A DNA stretch of 64,000 nt, taken from the NCBI GenBank assembly GCA_903927615.1, contig CAIYNU010000035.1, forward strand, positions 62,001 to 126,000. The letters are read 5' to 3'. The first letter of the stretch is position 1. The number at the start of each line of letters is the position of its first letter. The translations under genes and the position numbers were made by a program. A model generated the notes under the pieces. The model had not been told where the DNA came from, made no database searches, and saw nothing but the letters and a program-made list of their open reading frames with translations. Shown here piece after piece: positions 46,452-54,499 of this stretch. Source of the DNA: an uncultured Rhodospirillales bacterium (GTDB lineage: Bacteria; Pseudomonadota; Alphaproteobacteria; Azospirillales; Azospirillaceae).

Positions 46452-47243
46452 TCAGTCCCTCATGGTCAGCACGACTGGCGTGTGGTCAGAGGCCTTGTCG
46501 AGTCCCCGAGGTTGTCGGTCGATGGTGCAAGCTTCCATCCGGTCGGCAGCCCGGGGTGACAACAGAAAGTGGTCGATGCGTAGCCCTTGGTTACGCGGCC
46601 AGCGACCGGCTTGATAATCCCAAAAGGTGTAGGCCGGCGCTTGCCCCGGGACCACCGGGTGCAATGCGCGATAGGCCTCGGTCAGTCCAAGATGGACCAG
46701 CGCGCGATACGCTTGGCGCGACTCCAGACGGAACAACGCATCGCCACGCCATTCTTCGGGTGCGTAGACATCCTCGGGCTCGGGAATGATGTTGTAGTCA
46801 CCGCCCAAAACCACTGACTGTTCGGAAGCGAGCAGATGAGCGGCGTGGGCGCGAAGCCGTGCGAGCCATCGCAGCTTATAGGGGTATTTTTCGCTGTCCA
46901 CCGGATTGCCGTTCGGCAGATACAGCGAGGCCACCCGGTGTCCCGCTACCGTGGCCTCGAGATAACGCGCCTGACCGTCGGTGTCATCTCCAGGCAGCAC
47001 CGTCAATGGTCGGTCAATGTCCAAGGATCGACGCGCCACAATCGCAACGCCGTTATACGCCTTCTGGCCTACCACCACCGCATGGTAGCCAAGGTCGGTA
47101 AACGACTCATGGGGGAAGGCATCGGTCTCGCATTTGAGTTCCTGGAGCAACAGAATGTCCGGCCGCTCGGTGGCAAGCCAAGCCGTGACGATCGGCAAAC
47201 GCGCTCTGACGGAATTCACGTTCCAGGTGGCGATACGCAACAT
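46452..47243 (-). CDS. xthA: Exodeoxyribonuclease III (AP endonuclease)
   Basis: This 263-residue enzyme of the exonuclease-endonuclease-phosphatase fold acts in base-excision repair. Conserved blocks are IATWNVNSVRAR, LLLQELKCE, YNGVAIVAR, LYLPNGNP, GGDYNIIPEPEDV, LRIDHFLLS and SDHTPVVL with the catalytic Asp-His. It starts 27 bp after a membrane-protein gene on the same strand but is functionally unrelated. Confidence 0.96.
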   Translation of the reverse strand: MLRIATWNVNSVRARLPIVTAWLATERPDILLLQELKCETDAFPHESFTDLGYHAVVVGQKAYNGVAIVARRSLDIDRPLTVLPGDDTDGQARYLEATVAGHRVASLYLPNGNPVDSEKYPYKLRWLARLRAHAAHLLASEQSVVLGGDYNIIPEPEDVYAPEEWRGDALFRLESRQAYRALVHLGLTEAYRALHPVVPGQAPAYTFWDYQAGRWPRNQGLRIDHFLLSPRAADRMEACTIDRQPRGLDKASDHTPVVLTMRD

Positions 47244-47270
47244 TGTCCCGTCCCATCACTCTTGGCGTGT

Positions 47271-48779
47271 TCACTCTGACTGACCGGCCGAGATTCCGGG
47301 CACCGTGTGCATGGTCCAAACCGGGACGCCGGACCGCTCGTCCAAACTGGCTTCGACCGGCCAAGTTTTGCCCGAAACACAAAAGCCAAGCGGCCGTCGG
47401 CCGAATATCGCAAGGTGGTCGTGATAGGCCGAGGGCGGGCGCTCCCGATAAAACCGGTAGTAAACAAGCGATGACATGTTCCAATTGGCGACATAACCAC
47501 CCAGGGCCAAAGAGCCGTCAAGCCCGACCGCGGCCAGAACCGGAATCGCGACGGCAAGTTGGATCGCCAAGGACCGCAGGCGCGCTGCGGCGACCATGCG
47601 GACGGTAAAAAATATCAGCACGATAAACAACGGCTGATACAGTCGAGCGATCCAAACGCCCCGCATTTGCCAGCCTTCATACGGCGGCGCCAAGTTGTTA
47701 AAGAAAAATACCAATAATATGCTACCAACCAGCATAATTTCTACCGGATGCGCGGGCACCACTCGCCACACTACATTGAGAGCGACCAAACCAAGGGCCA
47801 CCAACGGCAAAACGATAAAGCTACTGTCAAAGAAATTTTCCACCAGCGTGCGTGGCACGTCACCCAGCAGGTTAAGCCAATGTCCCCAATCGACGGTGCC
47901 CTGGAACACGGCCAGGTAGCCATGGAGAATATTCCCGTAAATGTCGGAGTTGCTGTTCGACAGGGTCGGCACACCGAAGCCATAAACCAGAATGGCCATG
48001 GTCACCAAGGATGGCAAAGCCAGTCCGGTGACCCCGAGCACCGCCGCCGCCGGCCGCCGATTGTAGATCAGGATCAGGCCAAGGGCAGACACGCCCAAAA
48101 AGGCCAACAGATCGTAAGCCTGGCAGAGCGTGCCGATCCCCAGACAGGCCAGACCCACCGACCGGGTCAAGCGGCGCCGTCGCAAGTAATACAGCAGAAT
48201 GAAGCCCCAGACCGAAATCGGCACGATCGCCGCATAGCCGTAGGGTAGCCCGGCCCAATAAAAAATTCCGGGCCAGGTCGCAAGCAGCCAAACGCCGGCA
48301 ATCGCGCCGCGCCGGCCAACCGTTAAAAAGAGGAATCGTGCGAATCCAACCAGGGTCAGCGCATGAAAGACGACGTTGGCGATGACGCCGCCAACCGTAT
48401 AGCCAAATGTCTCAAAGAATGGAAAAGCCAGTAACGGATAGAGAATGCGTCGCAAGGCGACACTGTCACCCCAATAGGCTATCGGCAACCCTTTCAGCAT
48501 CCAATAAACGGCTTCATGATGGGAATGATCAATATTCCCGGTGTATCCACAATTATTTAACTCGATCGATTGAGTATTTGCCGAATAAACCGCCAGAGTG
48601 CCGCTGCTGAGCCAGATCGCCACTGCCATGAATAAACAGGCAAATCCTAGCTGCCAGCGTACCGAACGCATCAGCCCGATGAGGCCGGATCTCGATCCGA
48701 CGGCCAGGGACAGCGGACCCCGATCGCTGTTCTCGGGGTGTTCAATCCGCATCGCTTGATGATCGGCAGGCGATATCAT
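47271..48779 (-). CDS. Polytopic membrane protein, possibly GT-C glycosyltransferase-like
   Basis: ATG 48779 lies in an ATGA overlap with the preceding MT-GT2 gene, so translation is coupled. The 502-residue protein has about ten hydrophobic segments, with an extracytoplasmic loop near residues 65-110 containing ELNNCGYTGNIDHSHHEAVYW. The pattern of an acidic first loop followed by RRILYPLLAFPFF and many membrane helices resembles GT-C enzymes using lipid-linked sugars. No diagnostic motif allows a firm call. Context with a dolichyl-phosphate-sugar-synthase-like GT2 supports a glycan role. Confidence 0.6.
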   Translation of the reverse strand: MISPADHQAMRIEHPENSDRGPLSLAVGSRSGLIGLMRSVRWQLGFACLFMAVAIWLSSGTLAVYSANTQSIELNNCGYTGNIDHSHHEAVYWMLKGLPIAYWGDSVALRRILYPLLAFPFFETFGYTVGGVIANVVFHALTLVGFARFLFLTVGRRGAIAGVWLLATWPGIFYWAGLPYGYAAIVPISVWGFILLYYLRRRRLTRSVGLACLGIGTLCQAYDLLAFLGVSALGLILIYNRRPAAAVLGVTGLALPSLVTMAILVYGFGVPTLSNSNSDIYGNILHGYLAVFQGTVDWGHWLNLLGDVPRTLVENFFDSSFIVLPLVALGLVALNVVWRVVPAHPVEIMLVGSILLVFFFNNLAPPYEGWQMRGVWIARLYQPLFIVLIFFTVRMVAAARLRSLAIQLAVAIPVLAAVGLDGSLALGGYVANWNMSSLVYYRFYRERPPSAYHDHLAIFGRRPLGFCVSGKTWPVEASLDERSGVPVWTMHTVPGISAGQSE

Positions 48780-50269
48780 AGCGGCATCCGATCTTTCCGG
48801 AAATTCTTCAGTATTTTCAACTTTGAGTAGGCAAAGACGACCATGCGTAACAACAGCCACCCATGACGGAAGCGCGAGATCTGGGTCTGGCCATAGCTGC
48901 GGTTGGCGTAGCGGATCGGCATCTCAATTGTCCGGAGAGACAATTTTGACGCACCAAAGAGTAAATCATAGTCACCAAACGGATCAAAATTACCAAAATA
49001 GCTACGATTGGCCTTGATCCGCTGATAGTCGGATCGGAGCAGCACTTTGGTGCCGCACAGAGTATCGGTAAATCTCTGATTAAGCAGCCAAGTAAATAAC
49101 CATGAAAAGGTAATATTAGCGAGCAAATTCAAAAATCGCATCGCCTTGCCTTCCATGGGATAGACGAGGCGGGTGCCATTGATAAACTCCCCTTTACCGC
49201 TGGTCAAGGCGTTCCAAAATTTAGGCAATTGTTCGGGCGGTACGGTCAGGTCGGCGTCAAGGATCATCAGAACCTCGCCTCGCGCCAAGTCAAAAGCCTT
49301 GAAGACCGCATCGCCTTTGCCGACCCCGTCCTGGCGAATCAACTTGATGTCGCGGTCCGGGTAGGCACGGATCACCCGCTCGACTTCCTCATAAGTGCCG
49401 TCACGACTGTGACCCTCCACAAAGATGACTTCGAGGTCGGGACAGAACTGCGGCATTCGCTGGATTGCCGGTTCAATGTTGCCCCGTTCATTACGGCACG
49501 GAATCACCACGGTGGCAGAGCGGACATCAATACGGGCATGGCGAAGCGACCGGCCGACCACATAGTTGCGCAAGCAAGCGAGCCGAATCCCCGGTAACGT
49601 CCCGACGAAGCGGTTGACCAGGGACCCGAGACCCAACAGACGCAACGGTAGGAGTTGGCGCCATTCGAACCGCACGACACCGAAATCAGCCAATTCCATC
49701 AAGTTGGCAATGTCTGCGGGTAACAGAAAATTATGCTCGCGGTGGGGCATGCACAAGCCCAAACGCGCCCCCCCTTTCAGCACCGGCTCCCATAGATGAG
49801 AGTAATAGGCAATGATCAGACGGGTATTGCGATCGCATAACCGGTGTAACGACGATAGCGTCTCCTCACAATCATCAAGCAACCCGATCATGTCAGAGAG
49901 AATAATATAATCAAAAGGTCCCTCAATGGCCTCCAAAATCGCTGTATTTTCAATGTCGCCCTCGATAAACCTCAAGTGAGGAAATCTCTGCCGGGCTTCG
50001 GTGACCATCGCGGGACTGAAATCGACTCCGACACCGTATGATGGTTTCAGAAAATGAAGCAGCGTACCGATCCCGCAACCTAATTCCAAAACCCGAGCCC
50101 CTTCGGGAATCAGAAAGCTCATGAAATGCCAGTCGTCGTGATAAAAATAGGAATTGCGCTTGATCCAACGAAGCCGCTCGGGGGCCAACTGATCCGCCAG
50201 CTCGAGTATGGCCTGTTTGCGGGTCGATAGAGTATTGGCTAATTCGGCTGACACGTCCGTATTCTCCAC
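48776..50269 (-). CDS. Fusion of SAM methyltransferase and GT2 glycosyltransferase
   Basis: This 497-residue protein has two domains. Residues about 40-230 are a class I methyltransferase with ARVLELGCGIGTLLHFLKP, VGVDFSPAMV and FIEGDIENTA. Residues about 250-480 are a GT2 domain of the polyprenyl-phosphate-sugar-synthase type: ATVVIPCRNERGNIEPAIQRM, HSRDGTYEE, LDADLTVPPEQLP (the DxD-type metal motif) and FGDYDLLFGASKL. A hydrophobic stretch near 385-405 may touch the membrane. The domains may modify and then load the same sugar, but this is inference. The next gene overlaps its stop. Confidence 0.85.
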   Translation of the reverse strand: MENTDVSAELANTLSTRKQAILELADQLAPERLRWIKRNSYFYHDDWHFMSFLIPEGARVLELGCGIGTLLHFLKPSYGVGVDFSPAMVTEARQRFPHLRFIEGDIENTAILEAIEGPFDYIILSDMIGLLDDCEETLSSLHRLCDRNTRLIIAYYSHLWEPVLKGGARLGLCMPHREHNFLLPADIANLMELADFGVVRFEWRQLLPLRLLGLGSLVNRFVGTLPGIRLACLRNYVVGRSLRHARIDVRSATVVIPCRNERGNIEPAIQRMPQFCPDLEVIFVEGHSRDGTYEEVERVIRAYPDRDIKLIRQDGVGKGDAVFKAFDLARGEVLMILDADLTVPPEQLPKFWNALTSGKGEFINGTRLVYPMEGKAMRFLNLLANITFSWLFTWLLNQRFTDTLCGTKVLLRSDYQRIKANRSYFGNFDPFGDYDLLFGASKLSLRTIEMPIRYANRSYGQTQISRFRHGWLLLRMVVFAYSKLKILKNFRKDRMPL

Positions 50270-50357
50270 ATCTTATAACCATACCAGAGCACCATCGTGC
50301 CCAACGGAGTCAATCTGAGGTCAGATGCTACGGTCCGCTCTTAAGCCGACGCGGGCG

Positions 50358-50924
50358 CTATGACACGTTTCGCAACAGACCCAAGGCCCCCAGCATCAAG
50401 ATACCGGTCATGGCAAGACTCAGGGCCTCGACGAACAGCGGTTGCGTCAGATGGACCGGATAGCGAGCCAGATAGTGGCGACCATTGCTGCGCGGGTCGC
50501 TGTTATCGGAGGTGGAGAACGTCAAAGCGCGGATCCACGGTGGTGCCGTACATTGGTACGCATAGGCCCCGGCGCCGACCCGTCCGATACGATCCGGCGG
50601 GCTATGGGGCGGCCCTAACAGCTTGCCGTTCTCGTAGAGCCTCAACTCCGAGCGCAATGCGCCTTGGTTTGACCCGGCGTTGTCATCGCACCCTGTGACG
50701 AACGAACCGGTCGCGGTCAGTGGCGAGTCCACATGATAATCCACCAACTGGTATCCTTCCGCGCCTGGCCCGACCTGGGTCGGATCAATGGACTGCTCCA
50801 CGATCATCAGCCCGGTCCAGGAGGCAAAGGCGATGACCAGCAGCCCCCCCGTCAGAACAAGGACCCCCGCCTGAAGCAGGGAAAATGGCCGGGTGCGGCG
50901 TACAGACAGACGAAACCACGACAT
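50358..50924 (-). CDS. Membrane protein with one NSDPR domain
   Basis: ATG 50924 gives 188 residues (GTG 50930 is possible; neither has a strong ribosome site). Membrane segments lie at about 18-40 and 163-185. The roughly 115 residues between them carry DDNAGSNQGALRSELRLYENGKLLGPPH, GAGAYAYQ and ALTFSTSDNSDPRSNGRHYLARYP. Two further copies of this domain occur in the SGNH-like protein at 54487-56610. The domain probably lies outside the cytoplasm. The family is not recognised and the function unknown. Confidence 0.7.
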   Translation of the reverse strand: MSWFRLSVRRTRPFSLLQAGVLVLTGGLLVIAFASWTGLMIVEQSIDPTQVGPGAEGYQLVDYHVDSPLTATGSFVTGCDDNAGSNQGALRSELRLYENGKLLGPPHSPPDRIGRVGAGAYAYQCTAPPWIRALTFSTSDNSDPRSNGRHYLARYPVHLTQPLFVEALSLAMTGILMLGALGLLRNVS

Positions 50925-51152
50925 GGGCACCCGAGGAGGATGATAAATTGGGCTAGGGTCTTCCGTGTTTACGACCCCGCCCGCCGTTGCCAGGGGCGAG
51001 CAGAGTACCCCCCGGGGTTTAAGCCAGAAGGGTACGGAGTTCCACCATTTTTTTGGCGCGGGTGTTCACCGCATCGAGTATTGACGATGATCCATCAAGG
51101 TGTCCTTGAGGGGCCGGACCGGCGCCTTCGCCCCCCTGGCTTGGCCCGAATC

Positions 51153-51509
51153 TTAAACGGCGAAGGATGATCCGCAACCACATGACGCCGTCGCGTTGGG
51201 ATTGCGCACCTGAAACGATGACCCAATCAGGTCCTCAACATAATCCAAGGTGCCCCCGGCGAGCAGGTCGAGCGAACAGCCATCCACCACCACCGTAACG
51301 CCGTCGCGCTCGAACGCCACGTCGTCCCCGGTGCGGTTGTCGTCCAGGGTGAAGTCATACCGAAAGCCCGAACAGCCGCCACCGGCCACCGACAGCCGTA
51401 GCATCAGCGCCTCCCTGCCGTCGTTCCGGATGATCGCGCCGATCCGCCGGATCGCGCTGTCGGTCACGGTCAGCAGTCCTGCCGCCGCGATTCCAGTCTG
51501 TTCGGTCAT
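51153..51509 (-). CDS. erpA: A-type iron-sulfur carrier (ErpA/IscA-like)
   Basis: ATG 51509 follows AGGAG by about six bases and gives 118 residues. The three ligand cysteines are Cys46 in GGGCSGFRY and Cys110/Cys112 in ASCGCGSSF. The protein delivers Fe-S clusters to target enzymes; IspH and HpnH in this window are the kind of client that needs such supply. The exact subtype (ErpA or IscA) is not certain. It is divergent from cobA. Confidence 0.9.
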   Translation of the reverse strand: MTEQTGIAAAGLLTVTDSAIRRIGAIIRNDGREALMLRLSVAGGGCSGFRYDFTLDDNRTGDDVAFERDGVTVVVDGCSLDLLAGGTLDYVEDLIGSSFQVRNPNATASCGCGSSFAV

Positions 51510-51741
51510 ACCCGCTCCTGTTCCGCATGGTTGACGCCCTAGGACGAATCTTCCCAGGTCACACCAACTATAACGGCGCCGGTCCCCTCTGTCGATCCGA
51601 AGCCACCACATGGCACCGTCCGGTCCAGGCCTGTCCGGTGATGGGCGACTCTGGGCTTGACCCGAAGGCGGATTACTTGATCCTGTGGGCCGGACGACGC
51701 CGGGGCCATCAGGGCCGGGCCAACAAGGAAGAGGGTGTTGG

Positions 51742-52530
51742 GTGTTCGACGTAACCAGTTTCCTGCCGCTGGAGTTTGCCCCGCCGCCGTTCGAGGCGGG
51801 CTGGGTGTGGCTTGCGGGCGCCGGCCCGGGGGACCCTGGGTTGCTGACCCTGAACACCCTGCACGGTCTGCGGACCGCGGACGTCATTCTGCATGACGCG
51901 TTGATTGATTCCCGAGTGCTGGCCCTGGCCGGACCGCAGGCCGAAGTGGTCCTGACCGGGAAAAGAGGCGGTCGGGTTTCGTGCAAGCAGGAAGACATCT
52001 GCGCCCTGATGGTCGAACAGGCGCTGGACGGCCGACGGGTGCTGCGCCTGAAGGGCGGTGATCCCATGATGTTCGGCCGCGGCGCCGAAGAGATTTTCGC
52101 GCTGGTCGCGGCGGGGGTGCGGTTCCGGGTTATTCCGGGGGTTTCGGCAGGCTTGGGTGGCCTCGCCTATGCCGGTATTCCGCTCACCTGCCGCGGCGTC
52201 AACGAGGCGGTGACGTTTGTCACCGGCCACGACATCCGGGGCAAGGTGCCGGAATTGAATTGGGAGGCGCTGGCCCAAGGCTCGCCGGTCCTGGTGTTGT
52301 TCATGGCGCTCCGAAATCTCCACGCCATCGTCCCGCGATTGCTGGCCGCCGGACGCCGACCCGACGAGGCGGTGGCCATCGTCCGCAACGCCACCGGCGC
52401 CGATCAACAGGTGATCGAGACCAGCCTGGGCGACGCGGTCGCCGTGGCCGCGACCGTCGAGCCGCCGGCGTTGGTGGTGGTCGGAGAGGTGGTGCGCCTG
52501 CGGGCCACCCTCGATTGGCTGACGCCGTGA
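51742..52530 (+). CDS. cobA: Uroporphyrinogen-III C-methyltransferase (SUMT)
   Basis: This 262-residue tetrapyrrole methylase converts uroporphyrinogen III to precorrin-2. GTG 51742 lies after GGAAGAGG. Motifs are VWLAGAGPGDPGLLTLNTLHGLRTADVILHDALID, GKRGG, RRVLRLKGGDPMMFGRGAEE and IPGVSAGLGGLAYAGIPLTCRG. It has no CysG-type dehydrogenase/ferrochelatase part. The stop overlaps the cobB start (GTGA). No cobalamin riboswitch was recognised upstream. Confidence 0.95.
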   Translation: MFDVTSFLPLEFAPPPFEAGWVWLAGAGPGDPGLLTLNTLHGLRTADVILHDALIDSRVLALAGPQAEVVLTGKRGGRVSCKQEDICALMVEQALDGRRVLRLKGGDPMMFGRGAEEIFALVAAGVRFRVIPGVSAGLGGLAYAGIPLTCRGVNEAVTFVTGHDIRGKVPELNWEALAQGSPVLVLFMALRNLHAIVPRLLAAGRRPDEAVAIVRNATGADQQVIETSLGDAVAVAATVEPPALVVVGEVVRLRATLDWLTP

Positions 52531-53864
52531 CCGGTGGCGATGGCAACCCGCCCGGTGTGATCCTGGCGGCGCCCTCCTCCTCCGGGGGCAAAACCACGCT
52601 GACGCTGGCGCTCTTGCGCTGGCTGCGCCACGCCGGACGCCGGGTGGCTTCGATCAAGGTCGGACCCGACTACATCGACCCCGCCTTCCACGCTGCGGCC
52701 AGCGGACGGCCTTGCCGCAACCTGGATGTCTGGGCCATGCGCCCGGACACCCTGGCCGATCTCGCCTGGCGGGCCGGTACCGCCGTCGAACTGGTGGTGG
52801 TCGAGGGCGTCATGGGCCTGTTCGACGGCGTTGCCGGAAGCCCGGGCTCGACGGCTGGGCTGGCGCTCGCCACCGGCTGGCCGGTGGTGCTGGTCGTCGA
52901 TGTCCGGGGTCAGGCCGGGTCGGCCGCCGCCGTGGTCCATGGTTTCCACAGCTTCCATCCCGAACTGCGACTGGCCGGGGTCATTTTCAATCGGGTCAGT
53001 AGCGACCGGCACGAAGCCCTGCTGCGCCGGGCGTTGGCGCCGTTGGCCGTGCCGGTGCTGGGCGCGGTTCGCCGGCATGCCGGCCTGACGCTGCCGGACC
53101 GGCATTTGGGACTGGTCCAGGCGGCCGAACATCCCGATCTTGAGGTGTTTCTGGACCGCGCGGCGGAGATTATCGGCCGCGAGGTGGACGTGCCGGCTTT
53201 CGTCGCCATCGCCACTCCCCTGCGCCTGCCCCGCCCGAAAGCCGGAGCGCCGTTCGGACTGCCGCCTTTGGGCCAGCGGGTCGCCGTCGCCCGCGACCGG
53301 GCCTTCGCCTTCGCCTATGAGGGGATGTTGGAGAGCTGGCACGCCGCCGGGGCCGAAGTGCTGCCGTTCTCGCCGCTGTCGGACCAGGAACCGGCCGCCG
53401 ATGCCGACGCCATTTATCTGCCGGGCGGCTATCCGGAATTGCATGCCGGTGAATTGGCCGATCGCCACCGGTTCCTTGGCGGTCTGCGCCGGGCGGCCGA
53501 AATCGGCAAACCGGTCTACGGCGAGTGCGGCGGATACATGGTGCTGGGCCGGGGTCTGGTCGATGCCCATGGCCACCGCCACGCCATGGCGGGTCTGTTG
53601 ACCCTGGAATCCTCTTTTGCCAAACGTCGGCTTCAGCTCGGTTACCGTCAGGTGGCATTGGCCGGGAATACGCCGCTGGGTCCGGCCGGCGCCATCTACC
53701 GGGGCCACGAGTTCCACTATACCACGGTGCTCGGCGGACCGGCGGCGGCGCCGTTGTTCCGGTGCTGGGATGCCGAGGGCTTGACCTGTCCCCCGGCCGG
53801 GGAAAGACGGGGAGGCGTGATGGGGTCCTTCATTCATTTGATCGATGGCCCTTGGAGCCCATGA
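52527..53864 (+). CDS. cobB: Cobyrinic acid a,c-diamide synthase
   Basis: This 445-residue glutamine amidotransferase amidates carboxylates a and c of (hydrogeno)cobyrinic acid. GTG 52527 lies in the cobA stop. The ATP-binding domain has ILAAPSSSGGKTTLTLALL and KVGPDYIDPAFH. The glutaminase domain has YLPGGYPELHA and the nucleophile Cys in YGECGGYMVLG, plus GHEFHY. The P. denitrificans (hydrogenobyrinate) and the CbiA (cobyrinate) forms cannot be told apart from this alone. Confidence 0.95.
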   Translation: MTGGDGNPPGVILAAPSSSGGKTTLTLALLRWLRHAGRRVASIKVGPDYIDPAFHAAASGRPCRNLDVWAMRPDTLADLAWRAGTAVELVVVEGVMGLFDGVAGSPGSTAGLALATGWPVVLVVDVRGQAGSAAAVVHGFHSFHPELRLAGVIFNRVSSDRHEALLRRALAPLAVPVLGAVRRHAGLTLPDRHLGLVQAAEHPDLEVFLDRAAEIIGREVDVPAFVAIATPLRLPRPKAGAPFGLPPLGQRVAVARDRAFAFAYEGMLESWHAAGAEVLPFSPLSDQEPAADADAIYLPGGYPELHAGELADRHRFLGGLRRAAEIGKPVYGECGGYMVLGRGLVDAHGHRHAMAGLLTLESSFAKRRLQLGYRQVALAGNTPLGPAGAIYRGHEFHYTTVLGGPAAAPLFRCWDAEGLTCPPAGERRGGVMGSFIHLIDGPWSP

Positions 53865-54460
53865 TGGACGCCGACACCTGGACTGCGAAGATGGTTCGGC
53901 GGAAAGCGTTTCAAGAGGCCAAGGTTGCCGCCGCGGATGGCGAAAAAGGGCTGTTGATGGTCCATACCGGCAACGGTAAGGGCAAGACCACCGCCGCCAT
54001 GGGGTTGATCCTGCGCGCCGTGGGCCATGGTTGGCCCGTGGCGGTGGTCCAGTTCGTCAAAGGCGGCCGTCGGTCCGGAGAGCTGGCGGCCCTGGACCGA
54101 TTTGCCGATCTGGTCCGCATCCGGGTCATGGGCGAAGGCTTCACCTGGGAAACCCAGGACCGCGCTCGCGACACCGCCGCGGCCGAAGCCGCCTGGGCCG
54201 AGTCCCGGGCGATGATCGCCGAGTCCCGCTACCGGCTGGTGGTTCTGGACGAACTGACCATCGCGTTGCGTTACGGTTTCCTGGCCGTCTCCGAGGTGGT
54301 TCCGATCCTGGCCGGCCGTCGTCCCGAACTCCATGTCGTGGTCACCGGCCGCCACGCCCCTCCCGAACTGCTCGCCGCGGCTGATCTGATCACGGAAATG
54401 CGGGCGGTCAGACACCCCTTTCAGGCCGGAATCAAAGCACAGGTCGGGATCGAGTTCTGA
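53861..54460 (+). CDS. cobO: Cob(I)yrinic acid a,c-diamide adenosyltransferase
   Basis: This 199-residue P-loop corrinoid adenosyltransferase transfers 5'-deoxyadenosyl from ATP to cobalt(I). Motifs are VHTGNGKGKTTAAMGL, VQFVKGGRRSGE, GEGFTWETQD, LVVLDELTIALRYG and TGRHAPPELLAAADLITEM. It starts inside the cobB stop (ATGA), with GGAG four bases before. A 12-bp hairpin follows the stop. Confidence 0.95.
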   Translation: MMDADTWTAKMVRRKAFQEAKVAAADGEKGLLMVHTGNGKGKTTAAMGLILRAVGHGWPVAVVQFVKGGRRSGELAALDRFADLVRIRVMGEGFTWETQDRARDTAAAEAAWAESRAMIAESRYRLVVLDELTIALRYGFLAVSEVVPILAGRRPELHVVVTGRHAPPELLAAADLITEMRAVRHPFQAGIKAQVGIEF

Positions 54461-54469
54461 GCCGGTGCT

Positions 54470-54499
54470 GTTGAAGTCCTGGCCCGTCAGGACTTCAAC
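54470..54499. terminator. 12-bp hairpin between convergent cobO and SGNH-like gene
   Basis: GTTGAAGTCCTG (54470-54481) and CAGGACTTCAAC (54488-54499) pair perfectly around GCCCGT. It lies nine bp after the cobO stop and includes the last codons and stop of the leftward SGNH-like gene. It is probably a bidirectional terminator, although no U-tract is present on either side. Confidence 0.55.

Noticed and set aside
51510-51741. Cobalamin riboswitch before cobA
   Set aside because: The conserved B12-box sequence and the expected core were not recognisable in this interval, nor between cbiB and cobC.
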